Shown here in pieces: positions 19,091 to 29,022 of a stretch of DNA of 64,000 nucleotides. The stretch is taken from positions 1-64,000 of the forward strand of contig NZ_NFKF01000004.1 of the NCBI RefSeq assembly GCF_002160255.1. The letters are read 5' to 3'. This DNA comes from Olsenella sp. An188. Lineage in GTDB: Bacteria; Actinomycetota; Coriobacteriia; Coriobacteriales; Atopobiaceae. Each line of letters starts with the position of its first letter. Within the stretch, counting starts at the first letter, position 1. The notes under the pieces are model-generated. The model saw nothing but the letters and a program-made list of their open reading frames with translations, was not told the origin of the DNA and made no database searches. The position numbers were made by a program, and so were the translations under genes.

Positions 19091-19453
19091 ATGCCTCAGA
19101 ACACCACCACCAACGAGGTCCGCGCGACCGCCAAGTACGTGCGCGTTGCTCCGCGCAAGGCTCGCGCCGTCGTCTCGCTGATCCGCAACCTCCCCGTTGC
19201 CAAGGCCCTCGAGGTCCTGCAGTTCTCGACCCGCGCCGCCTCCGTCGACGTGGCCAAGGTCCTGCGCTCCGCGATTGCCAACGCCGTGAACAACAACAAC
19301 CTGCGTGAGGACGACCTCTTCGTGAAGCTCGCCTACGTTGACGAGGGCCCCACGCTGAAGCGCATCCGTCCGCGCGCCAAGGGCTCCGCGTCGCGCATCA
19401 ACAAGCGCATGAGCCACATCACCGTCGTCGTCGCTCCCCGAAAGGAGGCGTAA
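19091..19453 (+). CDS. rplV: 50S ribosomal protein L22
   Basis: The 120-residue product carries the tunnel beta-hairpin and the ending IRPRAKGSASRINKRMSHI. It lines the exit tunnel, where macrolide-resistance changes arise. It lies 14 bases after rpsS and six before rpsC. Confidence 0.97.
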   Translation: MPQNTTTNEVRATAKYVRVAPRKARAVVSLIRNLPVAKALEVLQFSTRAASVDVAKVLRSAIANAVNNNNLREDDLFVKLAYVDEGPTLKRIRPRAKGSASRINKRMSHITVVVAPRKEA

Positions 19454-19459
19454 GCGAGC

Positions 19460-20170
19460 ATGGGTCACAAGGTTCAGCCGACCGGCTTCCGTCTCGGTAT
19501 CACCGAGGAGTGGCGTTCCCGCTGGTACGCCGATAAGAACTACGCCGAGACCCTCGGCAACGACCTCGCCATCCGCTCCTACCTCGAGAAGCGCCTCGCC
19601 AAGGCCGCCCTCTCCCGCGTGGACATCGAGCGCGCCGGCGACAAGGTCAAGGTCACCATCTACACCGCCCGCCCGGGCATCGTGATCGGCAAGAAGGGCG
19701 CCGACATCGACGTCCTGCGCTCCGACCTCGAGAAGGTCGCCAAGGTCGCCAAGGGCCAGGTCTCCGTCGACGTCGTCGAGATCAAGCGTCCCGAGCTCGA
19801 CGCCAACCTCGTCGCCCAGTCCGTGGCCGAGCAGCTCGAGCAGCGCGTCGCCTTCCGTCGTGCCGTCCGCAAGGCCGTCCAGTCCGCCCGCAAGGCCGGC
19901 GCCAAGGGCATCCGCATCCAGTGCTCCGGCCGCCTCAACGGCGCCGAGATGGGCCGTCGCGAGTGGTCCCGCGAGGGTCGCGTGCCTCTGCACACCCTGC
20001 GTGCCGTGATCGATTACGGCACCTCCACCGCTCGCACCACCATGGGTGCCTGCGGCGTCAAGGTTTGGATCTACCTCGGCGAGAAGCTGCCCGGCCAGGC
20101 CACCCCGCGCCCGGCTCTCGAGGGCTCCTCGCGTCCTCGCCGCGGTCGTAACGAGAGGAGGGGCCGCTAA
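19460..20170 (+). CDS. rpsC: 30S ribosomal protein S3
   Basis: The 236-residue product starts [14 protein letters not shown] and has the KH-domain motif [11 protein letters not shown] short basic Arg/Gly-rich tail ends the protein. S3 forms part of the mRNA entry helicase site. The stop overlaps the rplP start by one base. Confidence 0.97.
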   Translation: MGHKVQPTGFRLGITEEWRSRWYADKNYAETLGNDLAIRSYLEKRLAKAALSRVDIERAGDKVKVTIYTARPGIVIGKKGADIDVLRSDLEKVAKVAKGQVSVDVVEIKRPELDANLVAQSVAEQLEQRVAFRRAVRKAVQSARKAGAKGIRIQCSGRLNGAEMGRREWSREGRVPLHTLRAVIDYGTSTARTTMGACGVKVWIYLGEKLPGQATPRPALEGSSRPRRGRNERRGR

Positions 20171-20595
20171 TGCTCGCACCTAAGCGCGTTCTTCACCGCA
20201 AGGTTCAGCGCGGCTCGATGAAGGGTCACGCCAAGGGCAACACCGAGCTGCACTTCGGCTCCTACGGCATCCAGGCGCTTGAGGCCCACTGGATCACCAA
20301 CCGCCAGATCGAGGCCTGCCGTGTCGCCATGACCCGTTACATGAAGCGTGGCGGCAAGGTCTGGATCACCATCTTCCCGGACAAGCCGATCACGAAGAAG
20401 CCGGCCGAGACCCGCATGGGCTCCGGCAAGGGCAACCCCGAGGAGTGGGTGGCCGTCGTCAAGCCCGGCCGCATCATGTTCGAGATCGACGGCGTCGCCG
20501 ACGAGGTGGCTCGCGAGGCCCTGCGTCTTGCCCAGCACAAGCTGCCCATCAAGACCAAGATCGTCGCCCGCACCGACCAGGACGGGAAGGAATAG
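20170..20595 (+). CDS. rplP: 50S ribosomal protein L16
   Basis: The 141-residue product begins [15 protein letters not shown] and contains [20 protein letters not shown], the L16 signature. It contacts the A-site tRNA elbow. The ATG overlaps the rpsC stop (TAATG). Confidence 0.97.
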   Translation: MLAPKRVLHRKVQRGSMKGHAKGNTELHFGSYGIQALEAHWITNRQIEACRVAMTRYMKRGGKVWITIFPDKPITKKPAETRMGSGKGNPEEWVAVVKPGRIMFEIDGVADEVAREALRLAQHKLPIKTKIVARTDQDGKE

Positions 20596-20601
20596 CCAAC
20601 A

Positions 20602-20817
20602 ATGAAGTACAAGGACATTCAGGCCATGAGCGACGAGGAGCTCGCCAAGAAGCTCGAGGAGGGCCGCGCCGAGCTCTTCAACCTCCGCTTCCAGATGGCC
20701 ACGAGCCAGCTTGACAACACGGCTCGCGTCAAGACCGTGAAGAAGGACATCGCGCGCGTCCTCACCGAGCAGCGCGCCCGTCAGATCGCCGCGGAGAAGT
20801 CCGCCGCCCAGAACTAG
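20602..20817 (+). CDS. rpmC: 50S ribosomal protein L29
   Basis: The 71-residue helical protein begins [18 protein letters not shown] and has [13 protein letters not shown], the L29 core. It lies at the tunnel exit beside L23. GGGAAGGA precedes the ATG. Confidence 0.95.
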   Translation: MKYKDIQAMSDEELAKKLEEGRAELFNLRFQMATSQLDNTARVKTVKKDIARVLTEQRARQIAAEKSAAQN

Positions 20818-20834
20818 ATCGCAGGAGAATGACT

Positions 20835-21101
20835 ATGGCTGAGACCGAGAAGAGGAACGCGCGCAAGGTCGTCACCGGGACGGTCGTCTCCATCTCTGGC
20901 GACAAGTCCATCACGGTGAAGATCGACTACCGCAAGCGTCACCCCAAGTACGGCAAGATGATGACCATCTCCAAGAAGCTTCACGCCCACGACGAGAAGA
21001 ACGAGTGCGGCATCGGCGACCTCGTTACCGTCATGGAGACCCGCCCGCTGTCCAAGACCAAGCGCTGGCGCCTGGTCGAGATCGTCGAGCGCGCCAAGTA
21101 A
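20835..21101 (+). CDS. rpsQ: 30S ribosomal protein S17
   Basis: The product is 88 residues from this ATG. An in-frame ATG six bases earlier (20829) is only one base from the GGAG site, too close to be used. The present start is seven bases away. The OB-fold core has the S17 motif [20 protein letters not shown]. It binds helices 7 and 11 of 16S rRNA. Confidence 0.93.
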   Translation: MAETEKRNARKVVTGTVVSISGDKSITVKIDYRKRHPKYGKMMTISKKLHAHDEKNECGIGDLVTVMETRPLSKTKRWRLVEIVERAK

Positions 21102-21177
21102 GTATCAGTGACGAGCCATCCCACGTGTGCGGCGCGTCTGCGCACACCTCTGGGAGGGCAGGTTCGGAGGAACACCA

Positions 21178-21546
21178 ATGATTCAGATGGAGACCATGCT
21201 CAACGTCGCTGACAACAGCGGCGCCCGACGCGTGAAGTGCGTCAAGGTCCTCGGTGGCTCCAAGCGTCGCTACGCCGGCCTGGCCGACGTCATCATCGGC
21301 GCCGTGCAGGAGGCCACTCCCGGCGGCTCGGTGAAGAAGGGCGACATCGTTCGCTGCGTCATCGTGCGCACCACCAAGGAGACCCGTCGCAAGGACGGCA
21401 GCTACATCAAGTTCGACCAGAACGCCTGCGTCCTGGTCGACAAGGAGGGCGAGCCCAAGGGCACCCGTATCTTCGGGCCCGTCGCTCGCGAGCTCCGCGA
21501 CCACAAGTACATGAAGATCGTCTCGCTCGCGCCTGAGACGCTCTAG
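21178..21546 (+). CDS. rplN: 50S ribosomal protein L14
   Basis: The 122-residue product begins [19 protein letters not shown], the L14 signature. The frame extends upstream, but the ATG at 21178 has CGGAGGAA and fits the family start. L14 forms an intersubunit bridge. Confidence 0.97.
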   Translation: MIQMETMLNVADNSGARRVKCVKVLGGSKRRYAGLADVIIGAVQEATPGGSVKKGDIVRCVIVRTTKETRRKDGSYIKFDQNACVLVDKEGEPKGTRIFGPVARELRDHKYMKIVSLAPETL

Positions 21547-21559
21547 GGAGTGAGGACGA

Positions 21560-21877
21560 ATGGCTAAGATGCACGTGAAGAAGGGCGACAAGGTCGTCGT
21601 CCTCTCCGGTAAGGACAAGGGCAAGGAGGGCACCGTCCTCGTCGCCAAGCCCTCTGAGGGCAAGGTCGTCGTCGAGGGCGTTGCCATCGTCAAGAAGGCC
21701 ACCCGCCCCAACGCCCAGAACCAGCAGGGCGGCATCGTGGAGAAGGAGGCCGCCATCGACGCCTCCAACGTCATGGTGGTCTGCCCCAAGTGCGGCAAGC
21801 CCTCTCGCATGGGCCACGCCGTGAACGCCGAGGGCAAGAAGGTCCGCGTCTGCAAGAAGTGCGGCGCCGAGTTCTAA
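21560..21877 (+). CDS. rplX: 50S ribosomal protein L24
   Basis: The 105-residue product begins [20 protein letters not shown] with the KOW motif. The C-terminal part keeps two CxxC pairs (CPKCGKPSR and CKKCGAEF), so it can bind zinc. A 376-base gap follows instead of the usual few bases before rplE. Confidence 0.96.
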   Translation: MAKMHVKKGDKVVVLSGKDKGKEGTVLVAKPSEGKVVVEGVAIVKKATRPNAQNQQGGIVEKEAAIDASNVMVVCPKCGKPSRMGHAVNAEGKKVRVCKKCGAEF

Positions 21878-21903
21878 GAGCTCGGCCCTAGAGACCTTTC
21901 GGG

Positions 21904-21967
21904 AACCTCCCGGATTTCCTACGAGAAGTGCGCTTCGCGAAACTTCTCTCCGGAAATCCGGGAGGTT
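21904..21967 (+). other. Composite hairpin RNA element, copy 2 (between rplX and rplE)
   Basis: The outer stem is 16 bp (21904-21919 with 21952-21967), the internal loop is TAC/TCC and the inner stem is GAGAAGT/ACTTCTC (21923-21929 with 21942-21948). A CGC-TTC-GCG cap completes it. The inner half matches copy 1 (8458-8525) almost base for base, while the outer stem differs yet stays fully paired. The rest of the 376-base gap (21968-22253) contains no gene I can support and no clear promoter. Confidence 0.7.
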
Positions 21968-22253
21968 TCTTGCGTGTTGCTCGGCCGAGCCCTCTTGTCG
22001 CCGCACTGGTCTGTGCTCAGGGGGTCTGGGCAGAGCGTGCGGAATGTGGACATCCCGCGATGTGAGAAATCAACTGGAATTTCTGTGGACGAAGGCATAA
22101 CATGTTTCCTTGCGTCTGTGGATAGGGAGAGTTCTGTCTCGACGGAACGGTCCTTCTCGCCGGCGCGCCAGACAGGCTCCCGGCCCCGCCAAGGTCGGGA
22201 GGCACGAGGTTGGAAACCCCGTGCTGAGAACCCCATGAGTTGAAGGAGTGAAC

Positions 22254-22814
22254 ATGGCAGACGAGAAGTACGTCCCCCGTCTCAAGGAGCAGTATTTCGC
22301 CACCGTGCGTGACGAGCTCCAGAAGCAGTTTGGCTACAAGAACGTCAACCAGATCCCGAAGATCGAGAAGATCGTCGTGAACATGGGCGTTGGCGAGGCC
22401 GCCACTGACGCCAAGGCCATCGACGGTGCCGTCGCCGACCTGCGCGCCATCACCGGCCAGCAGCCGCTCGTGACCCACGCCCGCAAGTCCATCGCCACCT
22501 TCCACCTGCGTGCCGGCATGCCCATCGGCGCCAAGGTGACCCTGCGCGGCGACCGCATGTGGGAGTTCCTCGATCGCCTCATCTCCATCGCCATCCCGCG
22601 CATCCGCGACTTCCGCGGCATCTCCCCGAAGAGCTTCGACGGCCGTGGCAACTTCTCCATGGGCGTGACCGAGCAGCTCATCTTCGCCGAGATCGACTTC
22701 GACAAGATCGACCACACCCGCGGCATGGACATCACCATCGTGACCACCGCTCAGACCGACGAGGAGGGCAAGGCGCTGCTCAAGGCCTTCCACTTCCCGT
22801 TCAAGGCTGAGTAG
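22254..22814 (+). CDS. rplE: 50S ribosomal protein L5
   Basis: The 186-residue product begins [14 protein letters not shown] and has [14 protein letters not shown] and [13 protein letters not shown], both L5 hallmarks. AAGGAG ends five bases before this ATG. An in-frame GTG six bases earlier overlaps that site and is rejected. L5 binds 5S rRNA. Confidence 0.97.
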   Translation: MADEKYVPRLKEQYFATVRDELQKQFGYKNVNQIPKIEKIVVNMGVGEAATDAKAIDGAVADLRAITGQQPLVTHARKSIATFHLRAGMPIGAKVTLRGDRMWEFLDRLISIAIPRIRDFRGISPKSFDGRGNFSMGVTEQLIFAEIDFDKIDHTRGMDITIVTTAQTDEEGKALLKAFHFPFKAE

Positions 22815-22879
22815 GTCAGATAAGCGAGCAACGGTGACCCGGCGCCGCCGGGCACCAGGAGCACTCTGAAGGAGGATTT

Positions 22880-23065
22880 GTGGCTAAGACTTCGATGATC
22901 GTCAAGGCTCAGCGCGAGCCGAAGTTCTCGACGCGCAAGCAGAACCGCTGCCAGCGTTGTGGGCGTCCCCACTCCGTCTATCGCAAGTTCGGGCTGTGCC
23001 GCGTCTGCTTCCGCGAGCTTGCGAGCAAGGGCGAGCTTCCGGGCGTCCGCAAGGCCAGCTGGTAG
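22880..23065 (+). CDS. rpsZ: 30S ribosomal protein S14, zinc-binding type Z
   Basis: This is a 61-residue protein with [20 protein letters not shown], the Cys4 site of the zinc form (C+) of S14. Its length is typical for type Z. The start is GTG with GAAGGAGGA upstream. No C-minus paralogue is in this window. Confidence 0.96.
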   Translation: MAKTSMIVKAQREPKFSTRKQNRCQRCGRPHSVYRKFGLCRVCFRELASKGELPGVRKASW

Positions 23066-23155
23066 GACGCAGGGGCTCTCGCGTCCAGGCGCTCGCGCTA
23101 CGGGTGCGGGCGAACCGGACACGCAGGTTCATCATTACCGAAGGAGAAGGATCCA

Positions 23156-23554
23156 ATGAAGATTACTGATCCCATTTCTGACATGCTGACGCGCATCCGC
23201 AACGCGAACGCAGCCAACAAGGCCGAGGTGTCCATGCCCTCGACCAAGGTGCTCGTCGAGGTTGCCCGCGTCATCTGCGAGGAGGGCTACATCGCCGGCT
23301 ACGAGGTCGAGGACACGACCCCGCAGAAGACCCTCCACATCACCCTCAAGTACGGCGCCCGCCACGCCAAGGTCATCCGTGGCATTCGCCGCATCTCCAA
23401 GCCGGGTCTGCGCATCTACTCCACCGCCGACAAGCTCCCGCGCGTCCTCGGCGGCCTCGGCACCGCCGTCATCTCCACCTCCAAGGGCATGATGTGCGAC
23501 CGCGACGCCCGCAAGATGGGCATCGGCGGCGAGGTCATCGCCTACGTCTGGTAA
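23156..23554 (+). CDS. rpsH: 30S ribosomal protein S8
   Basis: The 132-residue product begins MKITDPISDMLTRIRNA and ends GGEVIAYVW, both standard for S8. S8 binds the 16S central domain and in many bacteria also represses its own operon. The gene order rplE-rpsN-rpsH is conserved. Confidence 0.97.
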   Translation: MKITDPISDMLTRIRNANAANKAEVSMPSTKVLVEVARVICEEGYIAGYEVEDTTPQKTLHITLKYGARHAKVIRGIRRISKPGLRIYSTADKLPRVLGGLGTAVISTSKGMMCDRDARKMGIGGEVIAYVW

Positions 23555-23582
23555 CTCTCGGCAGGAATGAAAGGAGACTGAC

Positions 23583-24119
23583 GTGTCTCGAATTGGTAAG
23601 CAGCCTGTCCAGGTTCCGGCCGGAGTCACTGTGACAGTCGATGGCAGCACCGTTACCGTCAAGGGCGGCAAGGGCGAGCTCACCCGCACCTTCTCCGATC
23701 TGGTCAAGATCGAGCAGGAGGGCGAGGAGCTCCACGTGGTCCGCGTTGACGAGACCACCGAGTCCAACGCCCAGCAGGGCCTCACCCGCACCCTTCTTCA
23801 CAACATGGTCGTGGGCGTGTCCGAGGGCTTCGAGAAGAAGCTCGAGCTCACCGGCGTCGGCTACCGTGCCACGCTCAAGGGCAGGGACCTCGACCTCTCC
23901 CTGGGCTACTCCCACCCCGTGATCTACGCGGCTCCCGACAACATCACCTTCGAGGTGCCCGACAACACCCACATCACGGTCAAGGGCATCTCCAAGGAGC
24001 AGGTCGGCCAGGTTGCCGCCGAGATCCGCATGAAGCGCCCGCCCGAGCCGTACAAGGGCAAGGGCATCCACTACGAGGGCGAGCACATCCGCAGGAAGCT
24101 CGGCAAGGCTGCCAAGTAG
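23583..24119 (+). CDS. rplF: 50S ribosomal protein L6
   Basis: The 178-residue product starts from GTG with AAAGGAGA upstream. The N-terminus SRIGKQPVQVPAGV and the C-terminal KRPPEPYKGKGI are L6 hallmarks. It sits near the GTPase-associated region. Confidence 0.97.
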   Translation: MSRIGKQPVQVPAGVTVTVDGSTVTVKGGKGELTRTFSDLVKIEQEGEELHVVRVDETTESNAQQGLTRTLLHNMVVGVSEGFEKKLELTGVGYRATLKGRDLDLSLGYSHPVIYAAPDNITFEVPDNTHITVKGISKEQVGQVAAEIRMKRPPEPYKGKGIHYEGEHIRRKLGKAAK

Positions 24120-24138
24120 CCCTAAGGCCAGCAAAAGA

Positions 24139-24160
24139 CCATCACCCCGTCAGGTGATGG
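24139..24160 (+). terminator. Hairpin between rplF and rplR
   Basis: CCATCACC pairs with GGTGATGG around a six-base loop. There is no U-tract. It is a likely attenuator or mRNA-processing site in the 59-base gap. Confidence 0.4.
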
Positions 24161-24178
24161 CACGTCTAAGGAGAAGGA

Positions 24179-24547
24179 ATGAACAAGCAGCAGGCGAAGA
24201 AGGCCGGTCTCAAGCGCCGCGAGCGCCGCGTCCGCGCCAAGATCTTCGGCACCGCTGAGCGTCCGCGCCTCAGCGTGCACCGCACCAACGCCAACATCTA
24301 CGCCCAGGTCATCGACGATGCCGACGGCAAGACCATCTGCTCCGCCTCGACCCTCGACCCCGAGTTCCGCGCCACGGGCAAGCTCGGCTCCAACAAGGAC
24401 GCCGCGACCTTCGTGGGCGAGCTCGTCGGGAAGCGCGCCGTGGAGAAGGGCGTCTCCGAGGTCACCTTCGACCGCGGTGGTCGCATCTATCACGGCCGTG
24501 TCAAGGCTCTGGCAGACGGTGCCCGCAGCGCGGGCCTGAAGTTCTAG
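24179..24547 (+). CDS. rplR: 50S ribosomal protein L18
   Basis: The 122-residue product contains [19 protein letters not shown] and ends [20 protein letters not shown], the L18 signature. It binds 5S rRNA with L5. AAGGAGAAGG precedes the ATG. Confidence 0.97.
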   Translation: MNKQQAKKAGLKRRERRVRAKIFGTAERPRLSVHRTNANIYAQVIDDADGKTICSASTLDPEFRATGKLGSNKDAATFVGELVGKRAVEKGVSEVTFDRGGRIYHGRVKALADGARSAGLKF

Positions 24548-24556
24548 GAGGATTCA

Positions 24557-25078
24557 ATGGCACGTGATCGCAAGCGCCAGCAGGACACGGACCTTCAGGA
24601 GCGCGTCGTCTTCATCCACCGTGTTTCCAAGACCGTCAAGGGTGGCCGTCGCATGTCCCTCGTGGCCCTCGTCGCTGTCGGCGACGGCAAGGGCAACGTC
24701 GGCCTCGGCATGGGCAAGTCCGCCGAGGTGCCCCTGGCCATCCAGAAGGGCGTCGAGGACGCCAAGAAGAACATGTTCAAGGTTCCCGTGACCGAGCACG
24801 GCACCATTCCGCACGCCGTCGAGGGCCACTACGGCGCCGGCCACGTTCTGATCAAGCCGGCCATCGAGGGTACCGGCGTCATCGCCGGCGGCCCCGTCCG
24901 TCCGCTCTTCGAGCTCGCCGGCATCACCAACGTGCTCTCCAAGTCTCTCGGCACCAGCAACGCGATGAACATCATCAAGGCCGCCGCCGAGGGCCTGAAG
25001 GAGCTCTCCAGCCCCGCCGAGACCGCCGAGCGTCGCGGCCTCACGGTCGGCGAGATGTTCGTCGGGAAGGAGAACTAA
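24557..25078 (+). CDS. rpsE: 30S ribosomal protein S5
   Basis: The 173-residue product has the S5 double-stranded RNA-binding motif [20 protein letters not shown] and the region [20 protein letters not shown]. It takes part in decoding fidelity. It lies nine bases after rplR and two before rpmD. Confidence 0.97.
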   Translation: MARDRKRQQDTDLQERVVFIHRVSKTVKGGRRMSLVALVAVGDGKGNVGLGMGKSAEVPLAIQKGVEDAKKNMFKVPVTEHGTIPHAVEGHYGAGHVLIKPAIEGTGVIAGGPVRPLFELAGITNVLSKSLGTSNAMNIIKAAAEGLKELSSPAETAERRGLTVGEMFVGKEN

Positions 25079-25080
25079 CC

Positions 25081-25266
25081 ATGGCTCAGTCCCTCAAGAT
25101 CAAGCTCGTGCGCAGCGCCGTGGCCTCCGTCAAGAAGGACCAGACGGCCACCTGCCGCGCCCTCGGCCTCCGCAAGATCGGCGACGTCGTCGAGCAGCCG
25201 GACAACCCGAGCATCCGTGGAATGATCTTCAAGGTCAAGCACCTTGTTGTCGTGGAAGAGAACTAG
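25081..25266 (+). CDS. rpmD: 50S ribosomal protein L30
   Basis: The 61-residue product begins [16 protein letters not shown] and has [20 protein letters not shown], typical of L30. The ATG lies two bases after the rpsE stop. Confidence 0.96.
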   Translation: MAQSLKIKLVRSAVASVKKDQTATCRALGLRKIGDVVEQPDNPSIRGMIFKVKHLVVVEEN

Positions 25267-25275
25267 GAGTCACTC

Positions 25276-25725
25276 ATGCAGCTCAACGATCTGCGTCCCG
25301 CTGAGGGCTCGCGCAAGAACCGCAAGCGCATCGGCCGCGGCAACTCGTCTGGTCACGGCACGACCGCCGGCCGCGGCACCAAGGGCCAGCTTTCCCGCTC
25401 CGGTGGCGGCAAGGGCAAGGGCTTCGAGGGCGGCCAGCAGCCGCTCGCCATGCGCCTGCCCAAGCTCCCCGGCTTCACCAACCACAACCGCGTCGAGTAC
25501 GCCCCGGTGAACGTCGCCCGTCTCGAGGTGCTGTTCGCCGACGGCGAGACCGTCGACGCCGATAGCCTGGTTGCCAAGGGCGTCATCAAGCACAACTATA
25601 TTCCCGTCAAGGTCCTCGGCGACGGCGAGATCACCAAGAAGCTCACCGTCAAGGTGGACAAGGTCTCCGCCTCTGCCAAGGCCAAGATCGAGGCGGCCGG
25701 AGGAAAGGTCGAGCAGGCGTGCTAA
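25276..25725 (+). CDS. rplO: 50S ribosomal protein L15
   Basis: The 149-residue product has the Gly/Arg-rich N-terminal extension ([20 protein letters not shown]) and ends [20 protein letters not shown], both typical of L15. Its stop overlaps the secY start by seven bases. Confidence 0.97.
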   Translation: MQLNDLRPAEGSRKNRKRIGRGNSSGHGTTAGRGTKGQLSRSGGGKGKGFEGGQQPLAMRLPKLPGFTNHNRVEYAPVNVARLEVLFADGETVDADSLVAKGVIKHNYIPVKVLGDGEITKKLTVKVDKVSASAKAKIEAAGGKVEQAC

Positions 25726-26996
25726 AGGGAATCGCCAACGCGTTTCGCGTTCCGGAGCTCAGGCAGAAGCTTCTTCTGACGGCAGCCATCCTGCTGCTGT
25801 ACCGTTTCGGTGCGTATCTGCCCGTTCCGGGCGCGCCGTTCCAGGACATGCTCGGCACCTACCAGGCCGGCTTCTCCTCGAGCGGAGCGATGGCCGTGCT
25901 CAACCTGTTCTCAGGTGGCGCGCTTTCCCGCATGTCTGTGTTCAGCCTCGGAATCATGCCCTACATCACGGCTCAGATCATCCTGCAGCTGCTCCAGGCC
26001 GTGATTCCGTCGCTCGGCGAGCTTGCCAAGGAGGGCGAGGCCGGTCAGCGCAAGATCACCCAGTACACGCGCTACCTCACGATCGGCCTCGCTCTGCTCA
26101 ACGCCATCGGCTATCTGTTCCTCTTCAGGACCTATGGCGTGAGCTTCGAGGGCATCGGCGTCCCCGAGCTCCTCATGGACGTCATCGTGGTGTTCACCAT
26201 GCTGGTCGGAGCCATCGTCATCATGTGGCTCGGCGAGATCATCACCCAGAACGGCGTCGGCAACGGCATGTCGCTCATCATCTTCGCGAACATCATGTCC
26301 GGCCTGCCCGCCTCGCTCGTCTCCTCCATCACGGGAACGGGCAACGTCGTCCTGACGGTGGTCACCCTCGTCATCATCGTGGCGATCGTCCCGATCATCG
26401 TCTTCGTGGAGCGCGGCCAGCGCCGCATCCCGATTCAGTACGCCAAGCGCGTCGTGGGCCGTCGCATGATGGGTGGCCAGTCCACCTACCTGCCGATCAA
26501 GGTCAACACGGCGGGCGTGGTGCCGATCATCTTCGCCTCGGCGATCCTCTACCTGCCCGCGCAGCTCGCCGTCTTCTTCCCGACGGTCGGCTGGGTCCAG
26601 GCCTTCGCCAACGCGCTCTCCGCCGGTTGGATCAACTGGGTCCTCTCGGTGGTGCTCATCGTCGCCTTCGCGTACTTCTACTCCTCGATGGTGTTCAACC
26701 CCACCGAGACGGCCGACCAGCTTCGCAAGCAGGGTGGCTTCATCCCCGGCGTGCGCCCCGGCGCCGCCACCGCCGCCTACATCAAGAGCGCCATCAGCCA
26801 CGTCACGCTGCCCGGCGCCCTGTTCATGGCCGTCCTCGCCGTCGTCCCGACGATCATCTTCTCGTTCACGGGTAACTCTCTCATCCAGGCCTTCGGCGGT
26901 ACCTCGGTGCTGATCATGGTCGGGGTTGCCATGGACACGCTCTCTTCCATCGAGAGCCAGCTCAAGATGCACAATTACGACGGGTTCTTCAAGTAG
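25719..26996 (+). CDS. secY: Preprotein translocase subunit SecY
   Basis: The 425-residue protein has ten hydrophobic segments and the SecY motifs [20 protein letters not shown] and [11 protein letters not shown]. It forms the central channel of the SecYEG translocon in the membrane. The start is a GTG inside the rplO 3' end. It follows rplO as in almost all bacteria and would export the surface proteins seen in this window. Confidence 0.97.
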   Translation: MLKGIANAFRVPELRQKLLLTAAILLLYRFGAYLPVPGAPFQDMLGTYQAGFSSSGAMAVLNLFSGGALSRMSVFSLGIMPYITAQIILQLLQAVIPSLGELAKEGEAGQRKITQYTRYLTIGLALLNAIGYLFLFRTYGVSFEGIGVPELLMDVIVVFTMLVGAIVIMWLGEIITQNGVGNGMSLIIFANIMSGLPASLVSSITGTGNVVLTVVTLVIIVAIVPIIVFVERGQRRIPIQYAKRVVGRRMMGGQSTYLPIKVNTAGVVPIIFASAILYLPAQLAVFFPTVGWVQAFANALSAGWINWVLSVVLIVAFAYFYSSMVFNPTETADQLRKQGGFIPGVRPGAATAAYIKSAISHVTLPGALFMAVLAVVPTIIFSFTGNSLIQAFGGTSVLIMVGVAMDTLSSIESQLKMHNYDGFFK

Positions 26997-27045
26997 GGGT
27001 CTGTCGCGCAGGGTTGGCAAGCGTTAAGGAAAGGCGGTCGGAGTC

Positions 27046-27672
27046 ATGAACATCGTTCTTCTCGGCGCCCCGGGTGCTGGCAAGGGGACCCAGGCACAGA
27101 AGCTTGTCGCGGAGTATGGGTTTGCCCACATCTCTACCGGAGACCTGCTTCGTGCCGCCATCAAGGAGGGCTCCAAGCTCGGCAAGAAGGCCAAGGGGTA
27201 CATGGACGAGGGCAAGCTCGTTCCCGACGACCTGGTCGTCGACCTGGTCAAGGAGCGTCTTGCTGCCGATGACGCCCAGAAGGGCTTCATCCTTGACGGC
27301 TTCCCCCGCAACACCGCGCAGGCGGTCGTCCTCGACTCCGAGCTCGCCGCCATGGGCCGCAACCTCGACGCCGCCCTTCTCGTCTCCGTGGAGCCGGGCG
27401 TGATCGTCGAGCGCCTGAGCTCGCGGCGCACCTGCCGCTCCTGCGGCTACACCGCGCCCGCCGGCGTTGACGTCTGCCCGCGCTGCGGAGGCGAGATGTA
27501 CCAGCGTGACGACGACAAGCCCGAGACGATCCAGCACCGCCTTGACGTCTACGAGACTCAGACGGCCCCGCTGGTCGAGTACTACAAGGGTCATTCGATT
27601 CTCAGGGAGGTAGACGGAGACCGTCCCGTCGACGAGGTCTATGCCGACGTGAAGGCTCTTCTCGACCTATGA
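27046..27672 (+). CDS. adk: Adenylate kinase with zinc-type LID
   Basis: The 208-residue product has the P-loop GAPGAGKGTQ and the NMP-binding segment DGFPRNTAQA. The LID carries four cysteines (CRSCGYTAPAGVDVCPRCGG), so it is the zinc-containing long form. It interconverts ATP, ADP and AMP. The stop overlaps the map start (ATGA). The secY-adk-map order is common in Gram-positive bacteria. Confidence 0.97.
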   Translation: MNIVLLGAPGAGKGTQAQKLVAEYGFAHISTGDLLRAAIKEGSKLGKKAKGYMDEGKLVPDDLVVDLVKERLAADDAQKGFILDGFPRNTAQAVVLDSELAAMGRNLDAALLVSVEPGVIVERLSSRRTCRSCGYTAPAGVDVCPRCGGEMYQRDDDKPETIQHRLDVYETQTAPLVEYYKGHSILREVDGDRPVDEVYADVKALLDL

Positions 27673-28460
27673 TCAACATCAAGACTCCAGTAGAGATCGA
27701 GCAGATGAAGGCCGCCGGGGCGCTGTCCAAGGCGGCCCTTCGTCGTGCTGGCGCCCTGGTCAGGCCGGGCGTGTCCACAAAGGAGATCGACCAGGTCGTG
27801 GAGGGCTTCATCCGCCTCCACGGCGCGGTCCCCACCTTCAAGGGCTACGGCGGCTTCCCGGGAAGCATCTGCTCCTCCGTGAACGAGCAGGTCGTCCACG
27901 GGATCCCCTCTCCCTCGGTGCTGCTGCAGGAGGGAGACATCGTCTCCATCGACACGGGCGCGACCTACCAGGGCTGGGTCGGCGACAACGCGTGGACCTT
28001 CTACGTGGGCGAGCCGTCCGAGGCCTGGAAGGCGCTGTGTGAGTGCACGCGCGACTGCCTGAAGGCCGCCATCGAGCAGGCCGTCCCGGGCAACCACCTC
28101 GGTGACATCGGCGCCGCCGTGCAGGAGCTTGCCGAGTCCAACGGCTACGGGGTGGTCCGCGACTACGTTGGCCACGGCGTCGGCCGCGTGATGCACGAGG
28201 ATCCTGAGGTCAGGAACTACGGCAAGCGCGGCCGCGGCGTTCGCCTCCAGGCGGGCATGGTCATCGCCATCGAGCCGATGATCACCCTTGGCACCTACGC
28301 GTGCCGGACGCTCGCCAACGGCTGGACGGTCGTGACCGAGGACGGCCTGCCCGCGGCCCACTACGAGAACACCGTCGCCATCACCGAGGACGGTCCCGTC
28401 ATCCTCACTCAGGACGACAAGGGCCCCTGGTGCCCGATGCAGGGCGGCGTCGAGGAGTAG
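27669..28460 (+). CDS. map: Type I methionine aminopeptidase
   Basis: The 263-residue product has the pita-bread metalloprotease motifs: DTGATYQGWVGDNAW with metal-binding Asp, GHGVGRVMHEDP with catalytic His, and IEPMITLG and TVVTEDG with Glu ligands. It removes the initiator methionine from nascent proteins. It ends the secY-adk-map segment; infA has its own promoter. Confidence 0.96.
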   Translation: MINIKTPVEIEQMKAAGALSKAALRRAGALVRPGVSTKEIDQVVEGFIRLHGAVPTFKGYGGFPGSICSSVNEQVVHGIPSPSVLLQEGDIVSIDTGATYQGWVGDNAWTFYVGEPSEAWKALCECTRDCLKAAIEQAVPGNHLGDIGAAVQELAESNGYGVVRDYVGHGVGRVMHEDPEVRNYGKRGRGVRLQAGMVIAIEPMITLGTYACRTLANGWTVVTEDGLPAAHYENTVAITEDGPVILTQDDKGPWCPMQGGVEE

Positions 28461-28523
28461 CCTCCGGCGTGAGCCCCGAACAAGACGGTTCTTCTCGCCA
28501 TGTTGTGTTGGTCTGATGCAGCA

Positions 28524-28552
28524 TGGACTCAATTCTGTAAATTCGGTATGAT
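28524..28552 (+). promoter_or_regulatory. Promoter of infA-rpmJ-rpsM-rpsK-rpsD-rpoA-rplQ
   Basis: TGGACT (28524-28529) and TATGAT (28547-28552) have a 17-base spacer. The upstream part of this gap also carries a 12-mer copy (28488-28499). Confidence 0.65.
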
Positions 28553-28588
28553 ATTTGGTCGCTGTCAGCGTGTGGAGAGGGAAGTAAC

Positions 28589-28807
28589 TTGAGCAAGCAG
28601 GATGCCATCGAGCTTGAGGGCAAGGTCATCGAGCCGCTGCCCAACGCAATGTTCAACGTCGAGCTCGAGAACGGTAAGACCATCCTCTGCACCATATCCG
28701 GCAAGATCAGGATGAACTACATCCGCATCCTGCCGGGCGACAAGGTCGTCGTGGAGATCTCCCCGTACGACCTGACCAGGGGGCGCATCACCTACCGTTA
28801 CAAGTAG
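28589..28807 (+). CDS. infA: Translation initiation factor IF-1
   Basis: The 72-residue OB-fold protein is of exact IF-1 length, ending [14 protein letters not shown]. The start is TTG with GGAGAGGGAAG upstream. It occupies the 30S A site during initiation. Confidence 0.96.
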   Translation: MSKQDAIELEGKVIEPLPNAMFNVELENGKTILCTISGKIRMNYIRILPGDKVVVEISPYDLTRGRITYRYK

Positions 28808-28893
28808 GCGCGCCTCCAATCAGCCTGGGATATTCACGCCAGCGGCTGGGCGAGTAGATAGGTACGTGTTAGAGCTACCGGAAGGAAAGTCTC

Positions 28894-29007
28894 ATGAAGG
28901 TACGTCCTTCGGTCAAGAAGATGTGCGACAAGTGCAAGATCATCCGTCGCCATGGCAAGGTTTACGTCATTTGCGAGAACCCGCGCCACAAGCAGCGTCA
29001 GGGCTAA
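28894..29007 (+). CDS. rpmJ: 50S ribosomal protein L36
   Basis: This 37-residue protein reads [20 protein letters not shown] at its start, then [17 protein letters not shown]. The Cys-x2-Cys ... Cys-x4-His zinc site of the L36 C+ form is complete. GGAAGGAAAG precedes the ATG. It lies in its usual place between infA and rpsM. Confidence 0.97.
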   Translation: MKVRPSVKKMCDKCKIIRRHGKVYVICENPRHKQRQG

Positions 29008-29022
29008 GGAAGGAGCTCCAAG

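Noticed and set aside
25571-26875. Overlapping + strand open frame inside rplO-secY
   Set aside because: secY is unmistakable in another frame. This product is Arg/His-rich with no motif.
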